Notes: generated by a model from the sequence alone, not told the origin. 13,396 nt of DNA from Pseudomarimonas sp964350895 (GCA_964350895.1 CAYGMG010000110.1:1-13396), one strand, 5' to 3'; positions 1 through 6,780 are shown, counted from the stretch's first letter. Numbers and translations: made by a program.

Positions 1-119
1 CCGACCGAGCGGAGCGAAGGCGAAGGCGGCTTGCCGCCGGCCGCGAAGCGGCCGAGTGAGGCGCAAGCCCAGCGCGGCCAGACCCAGCGAGCTGCTATCG
101 ATGTGTCCGTTACTCTCCA
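1..119. other. Left-edge non-coding tract with tandem palindromes
   Basis: No gene can be supported here. Bases 25-38 form a 6-bp stem with a 2-nt gap (GGCGGC/GCCGCC), and bases 39-53 form an immediately adjacent 6-bp stem with a GAA loop (GGCCGC/GCGGCC). Both are perfect. Such clustered short palindromes after a stop codon resemble REP-like extragenic repeats. They lie just downstream of the minus-strand gene ending at 120, so they could also act as a transcript-end structure, but there is no U-tract. A minus frame is open from a GTG at 120 to the edge (40 codons). In DNA this GC-rich that is not evidence of a gene. Confidence 0.4.
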
Positions 120-887
120 CTAGTTGAGCTTGCCCGGCGCGCCGCAGCATTTCTTGAATTTCAGTCCGCTGCCGCAGACGCAGGGATCGTTGCGGCCGGG
201 CAGGTCGGGGCGCCGCACCGGGCCCGGACGCATCCGCTCCAGCCGTTTCCAGTTCAGGTCGTTGAGCACGAACGGCAGCTCGGCGAGCATCTCGATGCGC
301 TCGGCCAGGGTCGGCAGCTCATCGGCATCCAGACCGGCTTCCTCGGCCTGCTCCGGATCGAAGATCGAGAGCTGGGCGATATCGTCGACGTCCTCTTCGA
401 CTTCCGGGTCTTCCTTGGCCCAGGCCTCCCATTGCTCGCCGCGCAGGTTGAGCCCGACCATGAAGCCGGTCGCCCAGGCGGCCCCCAGGGGCAGCTCCGA
501 ATGTTCGGCGAGCACCGCGTCATCGGCGAGGTCGAGGTCGGCCGGCAGGGCGAGCAGGGGCGCGGCGGCATCCAGCATCCGCTGCGCTTCGGCCTCGTCG
601 CTGTCCTCTTCCGGCAGCGGGGCACAGACCCGGCGGCTGATGTCATTCCACAGCGCCATCACCAGGCCGAGCACTTCCTCGGCCTCGGCCGGCGACTCCC
701 AGACCTGTTCCTCGTTCCAGATGCAGGGCAGGTATTCGGAGGGCATGACCAGGTCCGGGCCAATCATCAGGGCGGACAGAAAGCCGTCGAGCATTTCCAG
801 CGACATGCCGCCGCGCGGGACCACCCGCTCTTCGAGGAAGTCGTGCAGGCGGTCAAGCGAATCGTTGTCCAGCCGTTGCAAGCTCAT
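120..887 (-). CDS. UPF0149 (YgfB/YecA) family protein with C-terminal SEC-C metal-binding motif
   Basis: This 255-residue cytoplasmic protein has an N-terminal UPF0149 helical domain (about residues 5-205), recognisable by GMSLEMLDGFLSAL near residue 27 and by the LPLGAAWATGFMVG stretch. It ends in a SEC-C motif with Cys236, Cys238, Cys247 and Cys248 (CxCx8CC), like the metal-binding tails of SecA and E. coli YecA. That motif binds zinc or iron, and YecA has been reported to associate with ribosomes; the role here is inferred, not shown. The ATG at 887 overlaps the TGA of the upstream gene as ATGA, so the two are probably translationally coupled. The acidic stretch around residues 160-180 is typical of the family. 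It is the last gene of the gshA transcript. The family call is firm; the exact function is unknown. Confidence 0.9.
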   Translation of the reverse strand: MSLQRLDNDSLDRLHDFLEERVVPRGGMSLEMLDGFLSALMIGPDLVMPSEYLPCIWNEEQVWESPAEAEEVLGLVMALWNDISRRVCAPLPEEDSDEAEAQRMLDAAAPLLALPADLDLADDAVLAEHSELPLGAAWATGFMVGLNLRGEQWEAWAKEDPEVEEDVDDIAQLSIFDPEQAEEAGLDADELPTLAERIEMLAELPFVLNDLNWKRLERMRPGPVRRPDLPGRNDPCVCGSGLKFKKCCGAPGKLN

Positions 888-1522
888 CCGCTGGCGGCCT
901 CGCTGCCGTGGTGGCGCAGCGCACGCAGGAAGTAGGGCATGGCCGCCGCCATCGCCACCCGCTGTTCAGAGCTTGGCGCCTCGTTCTTGTCGTCGCCCTC
1001 AAGCTGGATCATCCGGATCAGCAGGTCGATGCCGGCATTGATCTCGGGCACCCGCTCTTCCATCGCCCTCCAGCGCGGCAGGTCAAGCTGGACCGCATAG
1101 AGGAAGCCCCCGGCCCAGCCAGCACCCAGCGGATAGCCGCTTCTGGCCAGCGCCTCGGCGTATTCGCCGGGATCCTCGGGCAGGCCGGCAGGGACGCTGA
1201 ACAAGGGCATGAAGCCGCTGTCCTCGCCGTCCGGATCGATCTCCAGACGCCGCTCGATGTGGTTCCACAGTCGCGCCGCAAGGGCCAGGGTCTGGTCCTG
1301 GGCGGCATCCGGCCAATGTCCCTTGCCCAGCACCAGGGGCAGGAATTGTGCAGGCTCGGCCTCGCCAGGGCCTGCGATCAGGGCGCTGAACAACCCATCC
1401 AGCATTTCCAGCGACATGCCATCACCGGTCACGGCGAAGGTATCGAGCAGCTGCTTGAGGCGCTGCACTTCCTCCTCGGTGAGCGGTTCGCGCTCGCTGG
1501 CGGGGTTGAAGGCATCCGACAT
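884..1522 (-). CDS. UPF0149 (YgfB/YecA) family protein lacking SEC-C tail
   Basis: This is a 212-residue, cytoplasmic, all-helical UPF0149 domain protein. The frame stays open upstream to a TTG at 1582, but the ATG at 1522 is chosen because AAGGAAA sits about 7 bases before it and the family similarity starts there. It shares GMSLEMLDG, a following SALxxGP and a later YPLGAGWAGGFLY-type motif with the next gene, so the two are paralogues. Unlike its neighbour it stops after the helical domain (ending near ALRHHGSEAASG) and has no cysteine-rich SEC-C motif. It lies 56 bases after gshA and overlaps the next gene by ATGA. UPF0149 proteins without SEC-C resemble YgfB, which has been linked to regulation of AmpC expression in Pseudomonas. 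Whether that applies here is unknown. Confidence 0.88.
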   Translation of the reverse strand: MSDAFNPASEREPLTEEEVQRLKQLLDTFAVTGDGMSLEMLDGLFSALIAGPGEAEPAQFLPLVLGKGHWPDAAQDQTLALAARLWNHIERRLEIDPDGEDSGFMPLFSVPAGLPEDPGEYAEALARSGYPLGAGWAGGFLYAVQLDLPRWRAMEERVPEINAGIDLLIRMIQLEGDDKNEAPSSEQRVAMAAAMPYFLRALRHHGSEAASG

Positions 1523-1578
1523 CGCACGTTTCCTTCGCGGCAGGTCAGCCGCAAGCCTCGGCGTCGCCGCGGCCGGCG

Positions 1579-2943
1579 TCAATAGGCGAATGCTTTGAAC
1601 AGCGGGTCGACCGATCCCTGCCAGGCGCCGTGGAACAGCTCCAGCTTGCGCTCGGCCGGCGACTGGCCGGCCTCGACAATCTCCAGCAGGGGATCAAGAT
1701 GGATGCGCTCGTCCGAACCGTGCCGGTTGAGCCGGGCGCGACGTTGCAGGCCGTGGGCGGCGATCACCAGCGCCTGGCGCGCGAGGTCGAGCACCGTGCC
1801 GCCGCGAAAGGTCAACTGCAGTCCGTGCCGTGGCACGCCATCGCGCAACGCATGCAGCTCGGCCAGGCTGAAGTCCTTGACCAGGTCCCAAGCGGCATCG
1901 AGGGCAGTGTCGTCGTAGAGCAGACCAACCCAGAACGCGGGCAGCGCGCAGACCCGGTTCCACGGACCGCCATCGGCGCCGCGCATCTCCAGGAACTTCT
2001 TCAGCCGGACCTCGGGAAAGGCGGTGGTGCTGTGATCGGCCCAGTCGGTCAGGGTTGGCCGCTCGCCGGGCAGGGCCGGCAGCCGGCCGGCGAGAAAGTC
2101 CCGGAAGCTCTGCCCGCTGGCGTCGATGTATTTCCCGTCCCGGTAGACGAAGTACATCGGCACATCGAGCAGGTAATCGACATAGCGCTCGAAGCCGAAG
2201 CCGTCCTCGAACACGAAGTCGAGCAGGCCGGTGCGATCGGGATCGGTGTCGGTCCAGATCTGCGAGCGGTAGCTGAGGAAGCCGTTGGGCCTGCCCTCGG
2301 TGAACGGCGAATCGGCGAACAGCGCGGTGGCCACCGACTGCAGGGCCAGCGACACGCGGAACTTCTTCACCATGTCGGCTTCGCTGGCGAAGTCGAGGTT
2401 GACCTGGACCGTGCAGGTGCGGGTCATCATGTCGAGCCCGAGATTGCCGCGCTTGGGCATGTAGGCACGCATGATCCCGTAGCGCCCCTTGGGCATCCAG
2501 GGCATCTCCTCGCGCTTCCACTTGGGCTGGAAGCCCATGCCGAGGAAGCCCAGGCCGAGCGGCTCGGCGACCGCCTTGACCTCGCGCAGGTGGGAGGCCG
2601 CCTCGGCGCAGGTGTCGTGCAGGCATTCCAGCGGCGCGCCGGAGAGTTCCAGCTGGCCGGCCGGTTCCAGGGTGACCGACGCGCCGGCCTTCGACAGGGC
2701 GATCAGCCGGCCATTCTCTTCATGCCGCTGCCAACCGAATCCGGCCAGGCCCTCGAGCATGGCGCCGATCCCGCGCCCGCCCTCATAGGTCGGCGGGCGC
2801 AGGTCATCAGTCTGGAAGCCGAACTTCTCGTGTTCGGTGCCGATCCGCCAAGCCTCACGCGGCTTGCAGCCAGAGGAGAGGAAGTTGACCAGCGGGGCTC
2901 GGTCGTTGATTTCGGTGGCGTCGACCTGGCTCGGTCCGGACAT
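1579..2943 (-). CDS. gshA: Glutamate--cysteine ligase, plant/alphaproteobacterial type (GCS2 family)
   Basis: It catalyses the ATP-dependent joining of L-glutamate gamma-carboxyl to L-cysteine, the first and rate-limiting step of glutathione synthesis in the cytoplasm. The 454-residue protein shows the family signatures IGTEHEKFGF (34-43), LEPAGQLELSGAP (92-104), FLGMGFQPKW (133-142) and TRTCTVQVNLDF (174-185). The ligand-binding core extends to about residue 350. Its length and motifs match the plant-type ligases that occur in alphaproteobacteria and Xanthomonadales, not the E. coli GshA type. The frame is open up to a start at 3033, but the ATG at 2943 is preferred: it has an AAGGAT ribosome site about 6 bases upstream, and the extra 30 residues would be low-complexity. 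It is first in the run gshA - UPF0149 - UPF0149. No glutathione synthetase (gshB) gene is in the window. Confidence 0.95.
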   Translation of the reverse strand: MSGPSQVDATEINDRAPLVNFLSSGCKPREAWRIGTEHEKFGFQTDDLRPPTYEGGRGIGAMLEGLAGFGWQRHEENGRLIALSKAGASVTLEPAGQLELSGAPLECLHDTCAEAASHLREVKAVAEPLGLGFLGMGFQPKWKREEMPWMPKGRYGIMRAYMPKRGNLGLDMMTRTCTVQVNLDFASEADMVKKFRVSLALQSVATALFADSPFTEGRPNGFLSYRSQIWTDTDPDRTGLLDFVFEDGFGFERYVDYLLDVPMYFVYRDGKYIDASGQSFRDFLAGRLPALPGERPTLTDWADHSTTAFPEVRLKKFLEMRGADGGPWNRVCALPAFWVGLLYDDTALDAAWDLVKDFSLAELHALRDGVPRHGLQLTFRGGTVLDLARQALVIAAHGLQRRARLNRHGSDERIHLDPLLEIVEAGQSPAERKLELFHGAWQGSVDPLFKAFAY

Positions 2944-3153
2944 GGCAATCCTTGGCTGATGGGCCTGCCCGGAACGGTCCCGGGCCGAAGCCGCAAAGGT
3001 GGGGGCGATGCGGCCGGCGCGCAAGGTCCGCAAGTCCTCGAGCCATGACCGATCGACCGCGGGGATGGCAAAAAAAACCGCGCTCCTGCGTGTCTGGATT
3101 CAGGGCACAGGGCAAGGGGCGGACGGCAGATGATCCGGACTGATGCGGCGGAC
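2944..3153. other. Intergenic region between gshA and the glycosyltransferase gene
   Basis: This 210-base gap holds no convincing gene. It must contain the promoter for the minus-strand gshA unit and the 3' end of the glycosyltransferase transcript. An 8-A run at 3070-3077 reads as eight Ts on the minus strand. It is preceded by GCGCGG and by only a 3-bp CGC/GCG mini-stem with an AGGA loop, so it is at best a weak intrinsic terminator for the glycosyltransferase gene. I could not find a clear -35/-10 pair for gshA. Confidence 0.4.
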
Positions 3154-4317
3154 TCAAGCAGGTATCCCTGCGGCAACCAGGGCGTTGGCCTCGGCGACCA
3201 GCTGCGCGCAGCGCTGCGCATCGTCGAGTCGCGTGAGGCCCCTTGCCAGCCGCTGCGCGGCGGCGCGTCCGTCGTCGGTGTCCAACAGGATCGCCAGGGA
3301 CGGCGCAAAGTCTGCCGCCTCCAGCGGCGGGGCCACCATCCGCGCCGCGCCGAGCTGGCTCAACCGGCGCGCCAGCAGGAAGGATTCGGCGTGGATCGGC
3401 AGCAGCAGCTGCGGGATGCCACTGGCCGCCACCTGGGCGGCCATGGTGCCGCCATGGCCGATAACCAGGTCGGCTGCGCTGAGCACGCTGTCCAGTGCGA
3501 CGGGCCGATCGACCTGGCGCAACCAGCCGGCCTGCGGCCAGCGGCACTCGCCGCCGAGGTAGGCCAGCACGGCCAGATCCCCGCGTGCCGCGAGCGCCGC
3601 GTGCAGGGCATCGAGATAGGGGTAGTGCGGCTGCAGGTAGACGAAGACGCGGCGGCGGCCCGCCGGCCAGCGGGCGGGCTCGCCAAGGCCCGACATCGGC
3701 CCCAGGTAGCAGGCATCGGGGCGCTGGGCGTAGTGGTCGAAGGGGCCATAGGTGAACAGCAGACTACGCTCGGCTTCGAACCCGAAACTGCCGCCACCGA
3801 GCAGGGCAGCCGCCTGCTCGCACCAACCGGCAATGTGTTCCTCGCGTTGCCTGATGCGCTGCAGATCGACGGGCTCCCAGTCGCGGAACACCGGCCAGGG
3901 CGGGCCGGGCGGCGGCTGCATGAAACCACTGCCGATCGACAGCGTCGGCACCTCGAGCGCGCGGGCGGCGGGCGCGGCCAGCGGGCAGGCATCGAGCAGC
4001 AGCAGGTCCGGCGTGAGCCGGCACAGCAGGTCACGCCAGGCCAACAGGATGGCATTGGCCTGAGCGGCATCGTGCAGCCCGGCCTCGATCCACAGAATGT
4101 CGGCCCAGCTCGCCGGTGCCGCGTCTCGCGGAAACCATGTGTTGTGTGGCAGCGGCAACTGCGCGAAGGGCCCGCTGACCGCCGCACGCAGGGTGCGCAG
4201 GTCGCGCGCGAGCAGCAGTACCTCGTCGCCGCGTTGCGCAAAGGCGTTGGCGAGCATCGCCAGGCGCACCGCATGGCCGCGGCCCGCACCCAGATCCCAG
4301 GCCAATACAACTCGCAT
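3154..4317 (-). CDS. Glycosyltransferase, UGT/MurG-like GT-B fold
   Basis: This is a 387-residue putative nucleotide-sugar glycosyltransferase with two Rossmann-like halves. The N-terminal half opens with a beta strand and a glycine-rich turn (MRVVLAWDLGAGRGHAVR, residues 1-18), as in GT1/GT28 enzymes. The C-terminal half has the donor-binding signature: GHGGT (287-291) followed by SGIPQLLLP and then a LGAARMV strand, equivalent to the HxGxxT...GxPxxxxP pattern of UDP-glycosyltransferases. No signal peptide or membrane segment is evident, so it is probably cytoplasmic or peripheral. A GGGGGA ribosome site precedes the ATG at 4317. It is divergent from the secreted pair at 4343-6780 with only 25 bases between starts. 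Acceptor and donor cannot be predicted; a cell-surface glycan, lipid or secreted protein are options. Similarity to teichoic/capsule-type GTs is not excluded. Confidence 0.82.
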   Translation of the reverse strand: MRVVLAWDLGAGRGHAVRLAMLANAFAQRGDEVLLLARDLRTLRAAVSGPFAQLPLPHNTWFPRDAAPASWADILWIEAGLHDAAQANAILLAWRDLLCRLTPDLLLLDACPLAAPAARALEVPTLSIGSGFMQPPPGPPWPVFRDWEPVDLQRIRQREEHIAGWCEQAAALLGGGSFGFEAERSLLFTYGPFDHYAQRPDACYLGPMSGLGEPARWPAGRRRVFVYLQPHYPYLDALHAALAARGDLAVLAYLGGECRWPQAGWLRQVDRPVALDSVLSAADLVIGHGGTMAAQVAASGIPQLLLPIHAESFLLARRLSQLGAARMVAPPLEAADFAPSLAILLDTDDGRAAAQRLARGLTRLDDAQRCAQLVAEANALVAAGIPA

Positions 4318-4342
4318 CTACCGTCCCCCAGCGGAGCCCAAG
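4318..4342. promoter_or_regulatory. 25-base divergent start region with two ribosome sites
   Basis: The glycosyltransferase ATG (minus, 4317) and the small secreted-protein ATG (plus, 4343) face away from each other across only 25 bases. The plus gene has GGAG at 4333-4336, 6 bases before its ATG; the minus gene has GGGGGA upstream of its own. There is no room for either promoter, so the promoters should lie inside the opposite gene's 5' coding sequence, giving overlapping antisense 5' ends. Confidence 0.5.
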
Positions 4343-4651
4343 ATGAAGGCTAGTCGAATCCTCCTGTTCAGCACAGTCCTGGTGCTCAGTCCGGGTTTCG
4401 CTCAGGAACCACCGCTTGAGACCGAACCGCCAGCCCCATCGGCCGCCTTGTTTCGCAGCAGCGACGCCAGCAACGAGTTCGAGGTCAGCCTGGAGGTCAC
4501 GCCGCTCGGCGGCCAGACCCTTGGCAACGACGAGTTCGAGCTGACCTTCATCGAAGCGGATCCGGCTGCTGATCCAGATATCTTCGCCAGCGGCTTCGAA
4601 GCCGATGGCGCGTCTGCTCCTTCCCTTGCCCACCGTGAGGACACGCCATGA
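4343..4651 (+). CDS. Small secreted hypothetical protein with IFASGFE motif
   Basis: I do not recognise a named family for this 102-residue protein. Residues 1-20 form a Sec signal peptide (MKAS, then a hydrophobic core ending GFA), with likely cleavage before Gln21. The mature part is short, acidic and Pro/Glu-rich. It contains two similar strings, NEFEVSLEV (44-52) and DEFELTFIEA (63-72), then DPDIFASGFEADG (77-89). From memory, IFxxGFE-like motifs recur near the ends of secreted proteins in Xanthomonadales, but I cannot check this here. It has no cysteines and no transmembrane segment after the signal. Its TGA overlaps the ATG of the S74 fibre gene (ATGA at 4648-4651), so the two are coupled and probably work together, for example as a secretion or assembly partner (inference). 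The start is supported by GGAG upstream and by the signal peptide beginning there. Confidence 0.75.
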   Translation: MKASRILLFSTVLVLSPGFAQEPPLETEPPAPSAALFRSSDASNEFEVSLEVTPLGGQTLGNDEFELTFIEADPAADPDIFASGFEADGASAPSLAHREDTP

Positions 4652-6780
4652 ACCGCCCGCTCAAGCTGCTTCTGTGTAGCGCCGTCGCCGCCGCCCTGTC
4701 TGCGCCAGCGCTTGCCGATCCGGTCCCCAATACGCTGCGTTTTTCGGTCGGCATCAACCGCGCCGGCCAACCGTTCACCGGATCCGTCGACATCGAACTA
4801 CAGTTCTTCACCGCGGAGACCGGTGGCACGCCGACGATTGCGCCGCTGGTCATCGAGGATGTCCCGGTGCAGGGCGGCGTCGGCTTCTTCTCCGCCGACT
4901 TTGGCGCGCAGAACCCGCTCAACGACGAGGACACCTGGATCGGCGGCGGCATCCGCCTAGGCAACAGCACGGCGCCGTTCTCTTCTTTCACGCGACGCGG
5001 GCGCTTCCTGCCCGGTGGCTTCGCCCTGCATGCGCAGAAGGTCGCCGGTGGCGCGGTGGGCCTGGTGCAGATCCGCAGCGACGAAGTGCAGCGCCGTGTC
5101 GAAACCGGATGTTCAGCCAGCGCCGCGATCCGGCAGATCAACCAGGACGGCAGCGTGGTCTGCGAGACCGTCGGCGGTGGAAGTGGTGGCGGGGGCGGCA
5201 TCGCCGGGGTCACCGCCGGCACCGGCCTCGCCGGCGGCGGCAGCGCCGGCGTGGTGGAACTGCGTGTCGCGGATGGCGGCATCGGGGCGGCCCAGCTGGC
5301 CGGCAACGCCGTGGACGCAAGCAAGATCGCCGCCGGCGCGGTCGGCAGCGCCCAGGTGCTCGACGCCAGCCTCAAGGCAGTCGACGTCGACAGCGCAGAA
5401 ATCCAGCGCCGGGTCGGCGGCAGCTGCGCCGCCGGCACCGCCATCCGCAGCGTCGGCGCGGACGGCACGGTCGGCTGCGAGACCGTCTCCGGCGGCGCCA
5501 GCCAAGCTTGGCAACTCGACGGCAACGCGGCCAGCGCAGGGCAGTTCATCGGCACCACCAATGCCCTGCCGTTCGAGATGCGGGTCAATGACGAACGCGG
5601 TCTGCGCCTTGAAAGCCTCAACGACCCGGATGGCGGTTCCTACGGCGGCGGCCTGCAGACGGTCGCGGTGACCGCGGGCAGCAGCGCCAACCAGGCCATC
5701 GCTCCCGGCTCGCTGGTGGCCGGTGGCGGTGCCCCGGACTTCGCCAACACGGCCAGCGGGAAGTACGCCAGCGTACTCGGCGGGCTGAGCAATGCCGCCA
5801 CCGGCGACTTCGCCATCGCCATGGGGCAAAGCAGCTTCGCCGGGGCCGACTCCAGCCTTGCCGCCGGCACCCGGGCCAGCGTCCGGGCACCCGGCATCGA
5901 CAGCGGCCCCGGGGGCGATACCGGTACCTTCATCTGGGCCGACAGCCAGAACAGCCTGTTCCAGAGCAGCGGCACCAATCAGTTCCTGGTCCGCGCAGCG
6001 GGCGGCGTCGGCATCAACACCAATACCCCCATGGCAGCGCTGCACGTGAACAGCGTCGGGGTGCCGCTCGGCCTGATTCCTCCACCTCTGACCACCGCGC
6101 TGTTCAGCTCATCGGGTGTGCCCATGAACATGGTGCTCGCCAGCACGCTTGGCCAGCCGATGGTCTTGCATTTCCTGTCCAACCAGAGCGGCCGGATCGA
6201 ATTCAACAGCGGAAACACGCCAGGCGGATTTGAGTTCAGCGTCGCCGACAGCAGCGCCCGACCTCTGCGCCTGCTCAGCGACGGCGACGTGTCGATCGGT
6301 CGCACCGACGACAGCGGCGCGGTCACCGTACGCGGCAACACCCAGGTGCGCGGCGACCTGATCGTCACCGGCACGCTGAGCGCGACGAACTGTTGCAGCA
6401 TGCCCTCCGACCTGAGCCTGAAGCAGGACATCGAACCGATCGCCTCACCGCTGGAGCGGCTGCTCGATCTGCACGGCTACCGCTTCGAGTACAGCGACGA
6501 GGCGGTCGCCGCCTATGACCTGCCCGATGCACCGCAGCTGGGCTTCATCGCCCAGGAGCTGGGCGAGGCCTTCCCCGAGTGGAGGGTGGAAGACCGCCGC
6601 GGCTTCCAGAGCGTCCTGCTGCGCGGATTCGATGCGCTGCTGGTCGAGGCCTTGCGCGAGCTGGCAGCCAGCAAGTCCGCCGACAGCGAACAGGTCGACC
6701 GCCGGCTGCAGCAGCTGGAGGCGGAAAACCGCGCGCTTCGCGAGCGGCTCGAGCGGATCGAGCGGCGCCTGTTTGAATAG
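4648..6780 (+). CDS. Secreted fibre-like protein with C-terminal peptidase S74 intramolecular chaperone
   Basis: This 710-residue exported protein has a signal peptide (1-23, ending ALA). An N-terminal beta-rich domain (about 25-135) is followed by a repetitive Gly/Ala-rich shaft with a duplicated Cys-pair module (144-175 and 249-280). A YadA-head-like stretch follows (about 369-412, e.g. ATGDFAIAMGQSSFAGADSS), then further beta-rich repeats. The C-terminal S74 domain (about 585-670) starts at SDLSLK. Ser587 and Lys592 keep the Ser+5 Lys spacing of the self-cleaving dyad known from phage endosialidase tail spikes, and LGFIAQELGEAFPEW is the other family landmark. A coiled coil (about 678-708) closes the protein. 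Known S74 domains trimerise and then cut themselves off, so a surface or secreted homotrimer is likely. No phage genes are nearby. Ligand and surface anchoring are unknown. It is coupled to the small secreted protein by ATGA. Confidence 0.88.
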   Translation: MNRPLKLLLCSAVAAALSAPALADPVPNTLRFSVGINRAGQPFTGSVDIELQFFTAETGGTPTIAPLVIEDVPVQGGVGFFSADFGAQNPLNDEDTWIGGGIRLGNSTAPFSSFTRRGRFLPGGFALHAQKVAGGAVGLVQIRSDEVQRRVETGCSASAAIRQINQDGSVVCETVGGGSGGGGGIAGVTAGTGLAGGGSAGVVELRVADGGIGAAQLAGNAVDASKIAAGAVGSAQVLDASLKAVDVDSAEIQRRVGGSCAAGTAIRSVGADGTVGCETVSGGASQAWQLDGNAASAGQFIGTTNALPFEMRVNDERGLRLESLNDPDGGSYGGGLQTVAVTAGSSANQAIAPGSLVAGGGAPDFANTASGKYASVLGGLSNAATGDFAIAMGQSSFAGADSSLAAGTRASVRAPGIDSGPGGDTGTFIWADSQNSLFQSSGTNQFLVRAAGGVGINTNTPMAALHVNSVGVPLGLIPPPLTTALFSSSGVPMNMVLASTLGQPMVLHFLSNQSGRIEFNSGNTPGGFEFSVADSSARPLRLLSDGDVSIGRTDDSGAVTVRGNTQVRGDLIVTGTLSATNCCSMPSDLSLKQDIEPIASPLERLLDLHGYRFEYSDEAVAAYDLPDAPQLGFIAQELGEAFPEWRVEDRRGFQSVLLRGFDALLVEALRELAASKSADSEQVDRRLQQLEAENRALRERLERIERRLFE
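5077..5487 (+). repeat. Duplicated Cys-pair module within the fibre gene
   Basis: Two protein modules, residues 144-175 (bases 5077-5172) and 249-280 (bases 5392-5487), are offset by exactly 105 residues. Both read S-[DA]-E-[VI]-QRRV, then a first Cys, then AIR, then DG-[ST]-V-x-CETV. In each copy the two cysteines are 17 residues apart (155/172 and 260/277). The linker between them carries a degenerate AVDASKIAAGAVGSAQ-type repeat, common in fibre shafts. Confidence 0.75.

Noticed and set aside
1..120. Minus-strand frame open from a GTG at 120, reading SSSLGLAALGLRL then an Arg-rich tail, which superficially resembles a C-terminal membrane anchor.
   Set aside because: It starts on the stop codon of the preceding gene with no ribosome site of its own and covers a palindromic repeat. 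The resemblance is explained by repeat composition.
1630..3048. A 472-codon plus-strand open frame opposite gshA.
   Set aside because: It is the antisense shadow of a well-recognised GCS2 enzyme. Its product is low-complexity, rich in Gly/Gln/Arg/Val, and matches no family I know. GC-rich codon bias opens the opposite strand.
3066..3080. Rho-independent terminator at the 8-A/T run.
   Set aside because: The T run on the minus strand has only a 3-bp potential stem before it, so it is recorded only as a weak possibility within the intergenic entry.
3130..4353. A 407-codon plus-strand open frame opposite the glycosyltransferase gene.
   Set aside because: It mirrors the glycosyltransferase codons, has an arginine/glutamine-rich nonsense-like product and no ribosome site. 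The minus-strand protein has clear GT-B motifs.
5113..6045. A 310-codon minus-strand open frame inside the fibre gene.
   Set aside because: It is an Ala/Gly/Asp-rich antisense shadow of the repetitive shaft. The plus frame has a signal peptide and S74 domain.
4648..6780. Prophage tail-fibre gene.
   Set aside because: The protein has a Sec signal peptide, which phage tail fibres lack. It is coupled to another exported protein, and the neighbours are all chromosomal housekeeping genes with no phage structural, integrase or lysis genes.
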